Assembly (NCBI RefSeq): GCF_029223585.1
Contig: NZ_CP119424.1
Span: 248,001 to 312,000, forward strand
Origin: Photobacterium sp. DA100
Lineage (GTDB): Bacteria > Pseudomonadota > Gammaproteobacteria > Enterobacterales > Vibrionaceae
Direction of reading: 5' to 3'
DNA: 64,000 bases
The notes below the pieces were generated by a model, which saw only the letters and a list, made by a program, of their open reading frames with translations, made no database searches and was not told where the DNA came from. Of this stretch, positions 54,746-63,989 are shown piece by piece. The translations under genes were made by a program, and so were the position numbers. Numbering within the stretch: the stretch's first letter is position 1; every line of letters starts with the position of its first letter.

Positions 54746-55666
54746 ATGGATTCTGTTGCAGGTTCTGTCTCTAAAAGGTGTCTAGAAAGAGGCGAAGAGC
54801 TGTGTGATTACTATGGCTTAGGAGCAGACTCAGGCATTGTCGAGCTGGAGGTTCCAGGGATCAGGCTGTTTAGGATCAACCAGTATCACAAGATGACACC
54901 ACAAATGTACCAGCAGGGAGTAGTCGTCATCTTGCAGGGCAATAAAATTGGTCACTTGAATGATTACCGCTTTGAGTATGACACTGACCATTGCCTGATT
55001 GTGGCAACGCCATATCCTATTGCCTGCGAAACTTTTGCCTCGCCCGAAGCGCCGTTAATCGGTTTGGATATTGATTTTGATCTCACCATTATTCAAGAGC
55101 TTGTCGATGCACTCGAGCAGCACCAGCATAGCGAAATGCCAAAAGCTCAGGATAATGGCCGCGGTGTAGCGGTGACGAAAATCACCCCTGAAATTCGAGA
55201 TTGCCTGTGTCGCCTTTTGGGGTGCCTGAAAGATCCGCTAGATGCCCGCGTGCTGGGCCAACAGTTATTGCGTGAGTTCTATTACCAATTGCTTAAAAGT
55301 GAGCAGGGGTATTTGCTGGCGCAATATTGTAAGCAAGATAGTGCGTTGTCACGGGTGAGCCGGGTGATCTCCCATGTCCAGTCACATTACGATCAGAAGT
55401 TGGCGATTAACGAGTTGGCAGACATGGCCGGGATGAGTGTCTCGGCCTTTCATCGCGCTTTCAAGCAGGTCGTTACCGATCCTCCGTTGCAATACATAAA
55501 GAAAATACGGCTCAACAAGGCAAAAACCCTAATGTCGCAAGAGGGTATGCCAGCCAATGTTGCTGCCTTGAGAGTAGGGTATGAGAGCCCAACCCAGTTC
55601 AGTCGCGAGTTTAAGCGCTATTTTGGCGTACCGCCAAGTCAGGCTTCTCATATCGGACTGTCTTGA
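54746..55666 (+). CDS. AraC-family regulator (YqhC-like)
   Basis: A 306-residue protein from the ATG at 54746 (GAGG upstream). The N-terminal cupin-like domain (AraC_N type) has the GNKIGHLNDYRFEYD pattern. The C-terminal AraC DNA-binding domain shows two helix-turn-helix units (AINELADMAGMSVSAFHRAFK and VAALRVGYESPTQFSREFKR). Divergent to the yqhD-like gene, as yqhC is in E. coli, where it responds to aldehydes. Confidence 0.88.
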   Translation: MDSVAGSVSKRCLERGEELCDYYGLGADSGIVELEVPGIRLFRINQYHKMTPQMYQQGVVVILQGNKIGHLNDYRFEYDTDHCLIVATPYPIACETFASPEAPLIGLDIDFDLTIIQELVDALEQHQHSEMPKAQDNGRGVAVTKITPEIRDCLCRLLGCLKDPLDARVLGQQLLREFYYQLLKSEQGYLLAQYCKQDSALSRVSRVISHVQSHYDQKLAINELADMAGMSVSAFHRAFKQVVTDPPLQYIKKIRLNKAKTLMSQEGMPANVAALRVGYESPTQFSREFKRYFGVPPSQASHIGLS

Positions 55667-55827
55667 AAAAGTTAAGTGTTTTCTTGCTTCCAGAAACAAA
55701 TAATTACAAATAAAACAGTGTTTTCTATTTTCAGGTTGGGTTCAGTTTTATTGTGTACAGTGTTCATTATCCAAACGGCAGAGAGAACAGCTGCCGCGAT
55801 ATAACATTTAATTCAAGGAAATCACTC

Positions 55828-56406
55828 ATGAAAAAGTATGCAGTAGTATCAACCCTTCTTCTTTCTACTTTTGCGGCTGCTCCTGTATTGGCTAACACAA
55901 CAGATTGGTTTGTCGGTGGTGGTGTCGGTTATCAAAATGATGCGGTTAAGCAAGACTTTGGTAATTCGCAACTGACATCATCCAAGAATGCTGAAGGTAT
56001 GACTTACCAGCTGCGTGGTGGTGTGGTAATTAACGATCAACACCGTGTGATGGGTACTTACAGCTACTTCAGTGATGATGTAAATGGCTTGCTGGGCGAG
56101 CGCAAGCAGACTCAAAACATGTTCTTGGCCTCGTATGATTATCTGATCCCTGTTCACCAAAATATTAATCTTTTTGCCGGTGTGTCTGCTGGTTTTGCGG
56201 ATAATGAATTCAAAAACAAGGCTACCGGCTTTACGGCTGACTCTACAGACTTTGTTTGGGGTGGTCAGGTCGGTGCACAATATAAGATCAATAATAACTG
56301 GTCGACTGACTTAACTTACCGTCTACTTGATCAAGACTATGACAAGCTAGGTAATGAAGTTGACTACACTCAACAAGTTGTCTGGTCTGTAGATTACAAA
56401 TTTTAA
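55828..56406 (+). CDS. Small outer-membrane beta-barrel protein, copy 1
   Basis: A 192-residue protein from the ATG at 55828 (AAGGAAA upstream); a longer frame from 55753 has no ribosome site. The signal peptide ends VLA-NT near 22. The mature part is an eight-stranded OmpA/OmpW-like barrel (OMP_b-brl type), ending WSVDYKF with the C-terminal Phe of barrels. Its paralogue lies 388 bases downstream, with shared blocks such as TDWFVGGGVGYQ and NMFLASYDYL. Function unknown. Confidence 0.82.
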   Translation: MKKYAVVSTLLLSTFAAAPVLANTTDWFVGGGVGYQNDAVKQDFGNSQLTSSKNAEGMTYQLRGGVVINDQHRVMGTYSYFSDDVNGLLGERKQTQNMFLASYDYLIPVHQNINLFAGVSAGFADNEFKNKATGFTADSTDFVWGGQVGAQYKINNNWSTDLTYRLLDQDYDKLGNEVDYTQQVVWSVDYKF

Positions 56407-56794
56407 TTTAAGCTGAACGAATAGCAAAAGGAGGGCAAATAGCTCTCCTTTTTTATTTTCAATAACTATTTCTTCCATATTCAGCTTTTGTTTTACTTTC
56501 TCAGTAAATTCATTTAAATACATGTTGTTATATTTTGTATCCTTATGTTTTTTAGTGATTATTAATCAAAAAGTAATTATTGATGAATATTTATCTTAAT
56601 TTTTTAAGGGCTTTTATTGAGTGTTTACATTATTTGTTCAGCCTTGATTAAGGCAAAAAACAATGTTTTATATTTTAAGTTTACGTTCAGCAAATAGCAG
56701 TATATTAATTAGCGAACAGACAAATTATATAAGACTTATCCGGCACATTAGAAAATAGCGCATTAATGAAGCTAGGAAGTCCAAGGAGACAAAC
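56407..56794. other. AT-rich intergenic region between barrel paralogues
   Basis: A hairpin AAAAGGAG-N11-CTCCTTTTTT at 56426-56454 terminates copy 1. The remainder is very AT-rich and should hold the promoter of copy 2. No gene is seen. Confidence 0.6.
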
Positions 56795-57304
56795 ATGAAA
56801 AAGATCACAGCAATCTCGACGTTGGCATTGGCAGTTATGGCAGCATCTCCAGCATTCGCCGCTGATACTCAGTGGTTCGTGGGTGGCGGTGTGGGTTACC
56901 AGGAAGATAACGTAAAAGGTGCCAATGCCCAAAACGGTGAAGATGCAACTTACCAGCTACGTGGTGGTGCCATCATGAACGATCATCACCGTGTTATGGG
57001 TACGTACAGCTACATGGACAAGTCATCACAGAATATGTTCTTGGCATCATACGACTACCTTATGCCAGTTCACCAGAAGGTGAACCTATTTGCCGGTGTG
57101 TCTGCTGGTGTGTCTGACAGCAAGATCAGCGGTAGCAGCTCAACAGATTTCGTCTGGGGTGGCCAAGTGGGTGCAATGTTTGAAATCAATGACAACTGGT
57201 CGACCGACTTGACTTACCGCTACCTAGACCAGGATTACAGCAAGAACGACACCAAGATCGACTACTCTCAGCAAGTCGTCTGGTCGGTTGACTACCGCTT
57301 CTAA
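56795..57304 (+). CDS. Small outer-membrane beta-barrel protein, copy 2
   Basis: A 169-residue paralogue of the preceding barrel, with a signal peptide (ending AFA-AD near 22) and C-terminal YRF. It is shorter mainly in the loops between strands, where copy 1 has NGLLGERKQ-type insertions. GGAGA precedes the ATG. Codon use is closer to the genome norm than in copy 1, which is more AT-rich, so the two have diverged or come from different sources. Confidence 0.82.
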   Translation: MKKITAISTLALAVMAASPAFAADTQWFVGGGVGYQEDNVKGANAQNGEDATYQLRGGAIMNDHHRVMGTYSYMDKSSQNMFLASYDYLMPVHQKVNLFAGVSAGVSDSKISGSSSTDFVWGGQVGAMFEINDNWSTDLTYRYLDQDYSKNDTKIDYSQQVVWSVDYRF

Positions 57305-57339
57305 TTGCGTGAGCGATAGCGCCTCCGTTTGAGTATGAC

Positions 57340-57368
57340 AAAGGGGAAAGCGAGAGCTTTCCCCTTTG
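57340..57368 (+). terminator. Terminator after barrel copy 2
   Basis: CAAAGGGGAAAGC-GAGA-GCTTTCCCCTTTG, a 13-bp perfect stem; the T run is short. Confidence 0.75.
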
Positions 57369-57481
57369 TGTATTGTTATGCCAGGCAAGCGGTAAGGATG
57401 CTGGGTTATAAATTCACTATCTTGTTGATATAGATGCTGCTATAACTAATTGTATTAGAGTGTATAAGTCAGGATTCAAGG

Positions 57482-57946
57482 ATGAAACTTAAGGCTGTGG
57501 GGTTAATGTTGGGCTGTATCTTGGTTACGCCTGTATGCGCCGCCCAACTTGAAGGCGGTACCTGGTTGTGCCAACGCCCAGATACGCCGGATAACATGAG
57601 GGAGACCACCTCATATCAATTTATGCCAGACGGTACTATCCATTCCGAAGAGTGGTTAAGACGTTCAGAGAACAATCAAGTCCAGCTTGAGTTTAAGTTG
57701 GCTGTCGACTATAGCTTTTTCCACAACGGGCTGGATTATGTGTTGAAGCCGATTCATCTGTCTCGGGATCTTATGGTTGATATCAACAACGTTAATCCGT
57801 TTGATAGCGATGCACGGCGTGACTTGCTCGGCTATCGTATTTTTTTCCAACCCCAGTTTGAGAGTGATAATCGGGCCGACTTTATCATGCGCCATCATAT
57901 CACTCCCGATCAGCGCTTTACTCTTAATTGCTCCCGCCGAACTTAG
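57482..57946 (+). CDS. Exported hypothetical protein
   Basis: A 154-residue protein with a signal peptide (about 1-20, ending CAA-QLEG). The mature part is beta-rich (GGTWLCQRP, TSYQFMPDGTIHSEEW), like small periplasmic lipocalin-type or META-like proteins, but I recognise no family. Two Cys remain (C29 and one near the end, LNCSRRT), suggesting a disulfide. AAGGATG lies at the start codon. Function unknown. Confidence 0.65.
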   Translation: MKLKAVGLMLGCILVTPVCAAQLEGGTWLCQRPDTPDNMRETTSYQFMPDGTIHSEEWLRRSENNQVQLEFKLAVDYSFFHNGLDYVLKPIHLSRDLMVDINNVNPFDSDARRDLLGYRIFFQPQFESDNRADFIMRHHITPDQRFTLNCSRRT

Positions 57947-58011
57947 GTTGTCACCATTCTTTCAATACCCAGGTGCCATGGGGTCTTGGGTATAAGTCTG
58001 CCCGTTGTTTG

Positions 58012-59139
58012 CTACAGCCTTCTGCTGCGGCTTCTCTCCATCAGTTTTTCTTTATACTGGGTCGGTGTTTGTCCCCGCTGGCGTTGGAAGGCCTTGCTAA
58101 AACTTTGGACATTGTTATAGCCGAGCTCTCTTGCGATGTCCTTGATGCTTAAATCAGCTTGCATATATTTGATGGCTTGATTGCACAGAACATAGCTAGT
58201 GATAGTGCTGAAGCTCCAGCCAAACTGGTGGAGACGGCGCTGGAGTTGCTGTCTGGACAAGTTGAACCGCTGTGCAACAAAGTCTAAGCTAGGATACCCA
58301 TAGAAACGCGAGTAGTTGATCATCTCATACATCATTTTGGCTGCGTCATGGGGCTGTGGCATATTGAGGAACTCATCGAGCTCAAGGTTAGTCAGCATCA
58401 TCGGACGAGTAACTTCAAATGGGAAGGTATTGCCGTGCTCCAAGATAGAGATATCTAACCATACCCGGGTTGATGGTGCATTCCAGCGGATATCGGCACC
58501 GAAAAACGTTTCTAACTCGCCGTTACCGCAAGGTGGACCGCTTAGCTCGACGGTTAACGGGTGATAACTCTCTCCCATAAAGTAGCGTAAGGTATTGGTG
58601 AACATCGCCGCTATGCGCAAACTGTCCTGAAACCGCCCTCGCCCGGAAGAGAAGTGGTTGTCATAGGTCCATTTGATGATCTTGCCCGATAATTCACCGT
58701 GAAAGCTCGCGCCAGACTGCAGGCAAGAAGTACCGTAATTGATCCGGCGAAAGGAGAGGGCAAGCTCCGGGGTTGAGAGAAACCATTCGCCAAGATGATC
58801 CATATTACTGAAATTGAGGTCTCTCGCCATTCGACTGAGGTAAGCCTGATCACCAAGCACCGCTTCTAGTTCTGCCATTTTTTGGTTGAGATCGGAAAAT
58901 GGTACCAAGGTCATGGGCTCATTGAGCAATTTAAGCGGTACGCCCAAATCGTCGGGTGTTATCCCGTAATGCTTGTCAAGGGCACGAATAAACGGTTTGA
59001 AGAAAATAGAGCGAACAAAGGCTGCTTGGAATTGTGATTCAGGCAATGGCATCGGTACAGCCTTATATCTAAATGGATTGATTGTATTAAATGAAGCTAC
59101 CTGTTGATTCAATATATCCAATGTTGTGATGCCTGTCAC
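58012..59139 (-). CDS. AraC-family regulator with Arabinose_bd-like N-domain
   Basis: A 375-residue protein. The N-terminal 200 residues follow the OruR/ArgR-type AraC domain (PF12625: HYGITPDDLGVPLKLL). The C-terminal domain has FVAQRFNLSRQQLQRRLHQFG and IARELGYNNVQSFSKAFQRQRGQTP (positions about 290-365). It lies divergent to the yibI-yibH-like pair, 122 bases away, and may control it. The exact start is uncertain, since several ATGs occur in the first 30 codons. Confidence 0.87.
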   Translation of the reverse strand: MTGITTLDILNQQVASFNTINPFRYKAVPMPLPESQFQAAFVRSIFFKPFIRALDKHYGITPDDLGVPLKLLNEPMTLVPFSDLNQKMAELEAVLGDQAYLSRMARDLNFSNMDHLGEWFLSTPELALSFRRINYGTSCLQSGASFHGELSGKIIKWTYDNHFSSGRGRFQDSLRIAAMFTNTLRYFMGESYHPLTVELSGPPCGNGELETFFGADIRWNAPSTRVWLDISILEHGNTFPFEVTRPMMLTNLELDEFLNMPQPHDAAKMMYEMINYSRFYGYPSLDFVAQRFNLSRQQLQRRLHQFGWSFSTITSYVLCNQAIKYMQADLSIKDIARELGYNNVQSFSKAFQRQRGQTPTQYKEKLMERSRSRRL

Positions 59140-59261
59140 TATTTCTTACATAATCACACCCATAAAAACAAACTGAAAAAAAAAGCAAATCTCTTTCACA
59201 GCTTTGATATGTGACTGGGCACCTGCTTATTGATTATGCGTAAGTGAATTGGGGAACTGTA

Positions 59262-59648
59262 ATGAGTCTCGTCAGCATGCCTTTTGTCGACAGCGGAGTC
59301 GATACTGCGCTTCACGTTGTTGCCGCTGTGGTTCTATTTGGATCCATAGCTGCAGCCGTGTATGGATTTTGGCGTATCCATGAATTGCCGATACAAAAAG
59401 CACACAAGAATGAACATCATCAGTTGGGGCTGATAACAGCGCTGACTTGGATTGGATTTATCTGGCACTGGGTATGGGTTGTCGCGGTCATTATTGCCTT
59501 TGTCGATGGCGAGCAAGCGCTTCGCCATATTCGCGATATCTGGAAAGAAAAAGATACCCAACAACCCTCAGGGCCGACTCCTGCGGTCTGTAAGTCTTCA
59601 GCGTCTGAGTCTGTGAACATGGCTAACGAGGAGGTTGAGAATGCTTGA
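59262..59648 (+). CDS. yibI: DUF3302 inner-membrane protein (YibI-like)
   Basis: A 128-residue protein from the ATG at 59262 (GGGGA upstream). Two transmembrane helices (about 15-35 and 55-80) with WIGFIWHWVWV in the second match DUF3302/YibI. It overlaps the HlyD-type gene by 8 bases (ATGCTTGA), so the two are translationally coupled, as yibI-yibH are in enterobacteria. Confidence 0.85.
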   Translation: MSLVSMPFVDSGVDTALHVVAAVVLFGSIAAAVYGFWRIHELPIQKAHKNEHHQLGLITALTWIGFIWHWVWVVAVIIAFVDGEQALRHIRDIWKEKDTQQPSGPTPAVCKSSASESVNMANEEVENA

Positions 59649-60864
59649 GGGTTTAGCGGTATGGGCACTCTTTATCTATCTCCTGCGTCTCGTGGGGATG
59701 CCCTGGAATAAATTTACCAAAGCATTTTCCTATCTTGGTGGTGCAGGCTGGTTGGTATTTGTCTGGATTGGATTGATCACTTTTGCGCCGATGGATATGT
59801 CTGGCGGCTCGGTTGTTCAGTCACCGCATATTCAGCTGCGCCCGGGGTCGACCAAAATCAAAGGACATGTGGACGAGATTTTGGTTCGTCCCAACGAGAA
59901 GGTGAAGAAAGGGCAGTTGGTTTACACCCTGGATGACGAGCAATACCAGATTGCCCTCAATAAAGCCCAGACTCAGTTGGATTCGGCCAACGTCGCGCTG
60001 TCCATTTCGCAAGAAGATGTGCTCATCGCAGAGCAAAACCACTACGCGGCTCTTAAAGATATCGAGATCGCTTCCAATGAAATTGAAGCTGCCAGGGAAG
60101 ATTTGGAATGGAAAGAAACGACGCTACGTCGCTACCAGAAACAGAACAAGGCCGTTAAGCACACTATTACCGAGACTCAGATGGATGAGCAGCAAACTGC
60201 GGTGGATGTTGCAAGGACCAAACTTGTGACGCTGCAATCTCAGCTCGATAAAGCCAAGGTGTCGGCACATCGTGCCAAGCTGGACTTCGAGAAAGCGGGG
60301 CTGTCTGTCGAAAGCCGCAAAGTGGATGTGGCCAACAAACTGGAAGATGTTGCCCAGGCGCAGTGGAATTTGGATAACACTCGGGTGTATGCACCTGCGG
60401 ATGGCTACCTGACTAACTTTATTATGCGCGAAGGCCAGTATGTCGGTGTGATGCCGCGGATCCAGATGTATACCGACGAAAAGTATGTCTTGATGCGGGT
60501 AAACCACCAGGCGATCCGAAATGTGAAGGTCGGGCAGCAAGCGGAGTTTGCTTCTCCGGTCTATCCGGGCAAGGTGTTCAGTGCTGAGGTTGAGGGCATT
60601 ATTGAAGCGACTGGCGAGGCCCAGGGGAGCTTGCTGGCAAGAGATGACAATGTTCGCCAGATGACAGGGAAAAATGCGCTGAATAAACACCATTTTGTCC
60701 GCTTGAAGCTGACAGAGCCTGGCGACTATGACATTCCGGTTGGCTCGGTTGGCCTAGCGTGGATAAGTGCAGAAAAGCCGATTGACTTCTTGGCTTTCTT
60801 AGATGTTATTCGCGGCATTATCATCCGCATGAAATCCCAGATTTACTTCATCTGGTCGATGTAA
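59641..60864 (+). CDS. yibH: HlyD/EmrA-like secretion protein (YibH-like)
   Basis: A 407-residue protein with two N-terminal hydrophobic segments (about 2-20 and 30-48), then a biotinyl-lipoyl half (KIKGHVDEILVRPNEKVKKG), a long alpha-hairpin (about 95-230) and the second half (NTRVYAPADGYLTNF). The last 25 residues are hydrophobic, DVIRGIIIRMKSQIYFIWSM being unusual for HlyD proteins but typical of YibH. Partner channel not in the window. Two hairpins follow. Confidence 0.88.
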   Translation: MLEGLAVWALFIYLLRLVGMPWNKFTKAFSYLGGAGWLVFVWIGLITFAPMDMSGGSVVQSPHIQLRPGSTKIKGHVDEILVRPNEKVKKGQLVYTLDDEQYQIALNKAQTQLDSANVALSISQEDVLIAEQNHYAALKDIEIASNEIEAAREDLEWKETTLRRYQKQNKAVKHTITETQMDEQQTAVDVARTKLVTLQSQLDKAKVSAHRAKLDFEKAGLSVESRKVDVANKLEDVAQAQWNLDNTRVYAPADGYLTNFIMREGQYVGVMPRIQMYTDEKYVLMRVNHQAIRNVKVGQQAEFASPVYPGKVFSAEVEGIIEATGEAQGSLLARDDNVRQMTGKNALNKHHFVRLKLTEPGDYDIPVGSVGLAWISAEKPIDFLAFLDVIRGIIIRMKSQIYFIWSM

Positions 60865-60921
60865 CACAAGCTTTAACGGCGACATAACAAATACAAATGA
60901 GCTAAATACCGATTACCGCTC

Positions 60922-60963
60922 TGGGATAACAAGGTTCTCCGAAGCTGAGTTATCCCACTTTTT
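60922..60963 (+). terminator. Terminator after yibH-like gene
   Basis: TGGGATAAC-N18-GTTATCCCA followed by CTTTTTAC. Confidence 0.65.
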
Positions 60964-60986
60964 ACTACGTTAATGCTGACCGTAGT

Positions 60987-61028
60987 GGCTGCAATTCTGC
61001 TAGGCTAAGGAATTGCAGCCTTTTTTTT
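60987..61028 (+). terminator. Second strong terminator
   Basis: GGCTGCAATTC-N12-GAATTGCAGCC followed by eight T. Between 60963 and 60987 there is no room for a gene, so this is either a back-up terminator or the end of a small transcript. Confidence 0.85.
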
Positions 61029-61067
61029 GTCTGGTATATAATCGGGACGATACATGGAGTGTTGATC

Positions 61068-61802
61068 ATGTCTTTTCTGTCCCTGGATACCAATATCCAA
61101 TACCTTGCGTTATCCCGCATCAAGCTGTCCTGCTACCTGCTTATTCAGAGCGTGTTTTTTACTTTGTTCTCTCCTGCTGCCCTTGCGACGGTTTTACTTC
61201 ACGATATTGATTTTGGCGACTCGGTCAGTCATGTCCGCTCGCTACCTCAGGGCTTTGATTGCTCAGCCTTATATCAGGGTAATGACGCCGAAAGTATCGA
61301 GCAGGAAGGCGATGCGTTTTGTTTTGATGAGACCTATTTGTTCAATGCCGAAGGTGGCTTGCTGACCGCCTTCATCGCTGACGGGGCCGTCAACCGGATG
61401 GAATATACCCTTGATATGTCATTGGCCAATTACAACGCGGTACTTGCAGGCTTGCGCCGCCAGCACTATGTCTTTGCCAAAGTAACCGTCGGTGATAAGA
61501 CGTTGGATGTGCTAGCAGGTTTCAAGGAGGTGGATCAGCAGAAGCTTGATGACCAGCTATTCACCCTGGTCAATCAGGCGGATTTCTCCGCTGCCCGAAC
61601 GTTTATTCTGGTTGATAACCGCAGTTTTCAGCGAGCCCTCAAAACAGGTATCAGCAGTGTTGACGGTTGGTTAGCGAACAAGGCGTTGCAGAAAGACTTT
61701 GCACGCCTAACCATGATACATATTACATTCAATACCGGCGGGATCGTGCTGCAGGCGACTAGGCCGTTTGCCGGCGGGAATGGCTCCGGGAGGGGGCAAT
61801 GA
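61068..61802 (+). CDS. Exported hypothetical protein
   Basis: A 244-residue protein from the ATG at 61068 (GGAG nine bases upstream). An N-terminal hydrophobic segment (about 24-42, ending ALAT) is a signal peptide or anchor preceded by an unusually long n-region. The mature part has FDCSALYQGND and GDAFCFDE, two Cys likely bridged. I recognise no family. Convergent with the antiporter gene, 6 bases between stops. Confidence 0.6.
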   Translation: MSFLSLDTNIQYLALSRIKLSCYLLIQSVFFTLFSPAALATVLLHDIDFGDSVSHVRSLPQGFDCSALYQGNDAESIEQEGDAFCFDETYLFNAEGGLLTAFIADGAVNRMEYTLDMSLANYNAVLAGLRRQHYVFAKVTVGDKTLDVLAGFKEVDQQKLDDQLFTLVNQADFSAARTFILVDNRSFQRALKTGISSVDGWLANKALQKDFARLTMIHITFNTGGIVLQATRPFAGGNGSGRGQ

Positions 61803-61808
61803 GGCCGG

Positions 61809-62981
61809 CTAATCTTTGCGGAGTTTCTTGACCGTAGAGATTGGGGTGGGAAAGCGGTTTACCACCCAGTAGGTCGAGATGATAAAGGTGGTTATGGTGG
61901 CCATTTGGATAAACAGGGTGGCTTCTATCGACAATATGCCGCTGATCATGGCGGCATAGGCAACCAGAAAGGAAAACTCACTGGCTTGGCTGAGTCTAGC
62001 GCTCAGTTCATGTTGCATTGTGGGTTTTTCCCGAGCGAGCTTCAATGCAAAGGCGAACCCCCAGTATTTGATAGCCACCAGCAATGCGCCAAATGCCAGG
62101 CCAAAGAAGGTATAGATATTCCAGTCGCTGAAATTCATCCTTGCGCCAATAGCAAAGAAGAACAAGATCAGGAAGAACTCACGCAGCGGCTTTAAATGGA
62201 CAGAAATCGCTTGGGATACCCGGCTGGTCGCAATCGAAATCCCGGCAATGAACGCTCCGCTTTCATAAGATAAACCCACCTGGTGGCTTAGTTCAGCCCA
62301 GAAGAAGCACCACGCGAGGGTTGCCAGGAAGCTGTATTCCTGTATCACGTCGAACCTTCTGAAAAGGGGAAAGATAATATAGCGCACGCCAATGAATGCC
62401 AACGTACAGATCGCGACGAACTTCCCCAGCATCAATAAAAAGCCGACCAACATGGCGTTGCCACTATTCATATTGAGAAAGATAATCACACTGATCGCGA
62501 TGATGTCCTGGACCAGCAAGATGCTGGTGATCACCTCACCCATCCGCTGATGATGCAACGTCGTTGTTGGTATTAACTTCAAGCCAATGACCGTACTGGA
62601 AAACATCAATGCTGCTGCGCAGATCACTGCATCGAGCAGCGACAGTTGAATTGCCAAGCAGAACAAAAGGGTGATGGTAAAGAAGAAAGCGCAGGTACCG
62701 AGCGTAATGATCGCACTCTCTTTGAACAGGTTAAGTAGCTTGTTGGGCTGCAGGTTGAGGCCGATGAGGAATAGCAGCAAGATGACGCCAATATTGCCAA
62801 TTTGGGTGATGTGCTCGGGGTGAGGGACTAGGTTGAAGCCGTGGGGGCCGATAATAACACCGGCTGCAATGTAGGCCAGGATAATGGGTTGGCTGGCATA
62901 TAAAAAAAGCGTACCGAGGATAGCTGCGCTGATAATAATCGCACATAGTTCAAAGATTATCGGTGCTAGATCAATCGGCAT
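61809..62981 (-). CDS. CPA2 cation:proton antiporter
   Basis: A 390-residue Kef/NhaP-like membrane protein with about 12 helices. Family motifs include YIAAGVIIGPHGFNLV near 40, FSSTVIGLKL near 128 and LVQDIIAISVI near 157 with the ion-binding Asp. It stops after the membrane domain: the TrkA-N/RCK regulatory domain found in KefB/KefC is absent, as in the shorter YbaL/RosB-less members. It exchanges K+ or Na+ for H+. Confidence 0.9.
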   Translation of the reverse strand: MPIDLAPIIFELCAIIISAAILGTLFLYASQPIILAYIAAGVIIGPHGFNLVPHPEHITQIGNIGVILLLFLIGLNLQPNKLLNLFKESAIITLGTCAFFFTITLLFCLAIQLSLLDAVICAAALMFSSTVIGLKLIPTTTLHHQRMGEVITSILLVQDIIAISVIIFLNMNSGNAMLVGFLLMLGKFVAICTLAFIGVRYIIFPLFRRFDVIQEYSFLATLAWCFFWAELSHQVGLSYESGAFIAGISIATSRVSQAISVHLKPLREFFLILFFFAIGARMNFSDWNIYTFFGLAFGALLVAIKYWGFAFALKLAREKPTMQHELSARLSQASEFSFLVAYAAMISGILSIEATLFIQMATITTFIISTYWVVNRFPTPISTVKKLRKD

Positions 62982-63276
62982 ACCGGTTCGACCCCATGAG
63001 AAAATCCCTACAACATGGTGTCACATAAGTTTGGCCTAAGTTGTTATGTTGCGCCTAAGCGTTTAGTTGCATTTAGTGCGGTGGATTGCAGTTGTTGATG
63101 GAAATGTGTGCGTTGACTTACTTGATTTATGGTACGTCGTTCTGTATTGTTGGTTGGGTAATGGTTCTAAGCAATATGGATGTTGCTTGATTAGGCTTAA
63201 TTTGCAGCGGGCTGGTGCCCGCTTTTTTTTTCATTTCTCGTTAGCTATATGGTTCAAGAAATTAACGGCCTGGCAA

Positions 63277-63687
63277 TTAGCGCCGTTTGGTCTGTATTTC
63301 GACAATGCCACGCTTGGTCATTCCTGCCAGATCTGTTTTTTTATTGCCGACACTTTTGTACTTGAAGGTAATTTGTCTCAGGTTACGGGCCTGGTGACGG
63401 GGGACTGAGATGGCGCGGCTGGTTTTTCCTTTCAAGAGAATGCCTAGGTCGTCGGTGACTATTTGACTGCCGTCCCGAAAGTGTAAAGTGATAGATTCCA
63501 TATTAATAATGCCTTGCTTGGACTTGAGGCGCACCTGGCGAATATCGCGATTATGCCGGTTGATATTTACCCGGTCGGTATCCTCTCGGTAGGTAACACG
63601 GCGCTCGGCTAAATGCTCCCAGTCTTTGGCGAAGGCCGGTTGGCTGAAAGTAAGAATCAGGGTAAATAAAAGTAATAAACTTCTCAT
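63277..63687 (-). CDS. DUF2541 family exported protein (YaaI-like)
   Basis: A 136-residue protein from the ATG at 63687 (AAGGTG upstream), not the longer frame to 63753. A signal peptide (about 1-19, ending AFA-KD) precedes a small beta-rich domain whose pattern (WEHLAERRV, LHFRDGSQIV, ARNLRQITFKYKSV) matches DUF2541. Function unknown; periplasmic. Confidence 0.8.
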   Translation of the reverse strand: MRSLLLLFTLILTFSQPAFAKDWEHLAERRVTYREDTDRVNINRHNRDIRQVRLKSKQGIINMESITLHFRDGSQIVTDDLGILLKGKTSRAISVPRHQARNLRQITFKYKSVGNKKTDLAGMTKRGIVEIQTKRR

Positions 63688-63989
63688 TGAAAACACCTTA
63701 GTGCATGCATGTAAATTAATGATTTTATTGGGTAATATACAACTTGCATTCACTCTATATATGTTGGTGCGAATTGAACAGGCAGCCCTGTCAGAGTTTG
63801 GTTAAACCGTACCTGGCCGTATTAAAAATCATCTAATTTCGCTTTGTTGGGGGCCGTTTTGTATTCAACCTCATCGCACTGTTAAAAACAGTGCGACTTT
63901 TATCTGTAGGGGTTGTTCATAGAGGTGTGTACAGTGATTGTTGTATGGATAATTGTGTCTTGTTTCATCAAAAATCAATCGAGGAGAAA
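63688..63989. other. Intergenic region with a hairpin terminator
   Basis: CGCACTGTT-AAA-AACAGTGCG at 63875-63895 followed by CTTTT is a terminator-like hairpin on the plus strand, about 95 bases before a possible gene start. It could end a transcript or attenuate the next gene. Nothing else is seen. Confidence 0.6.
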
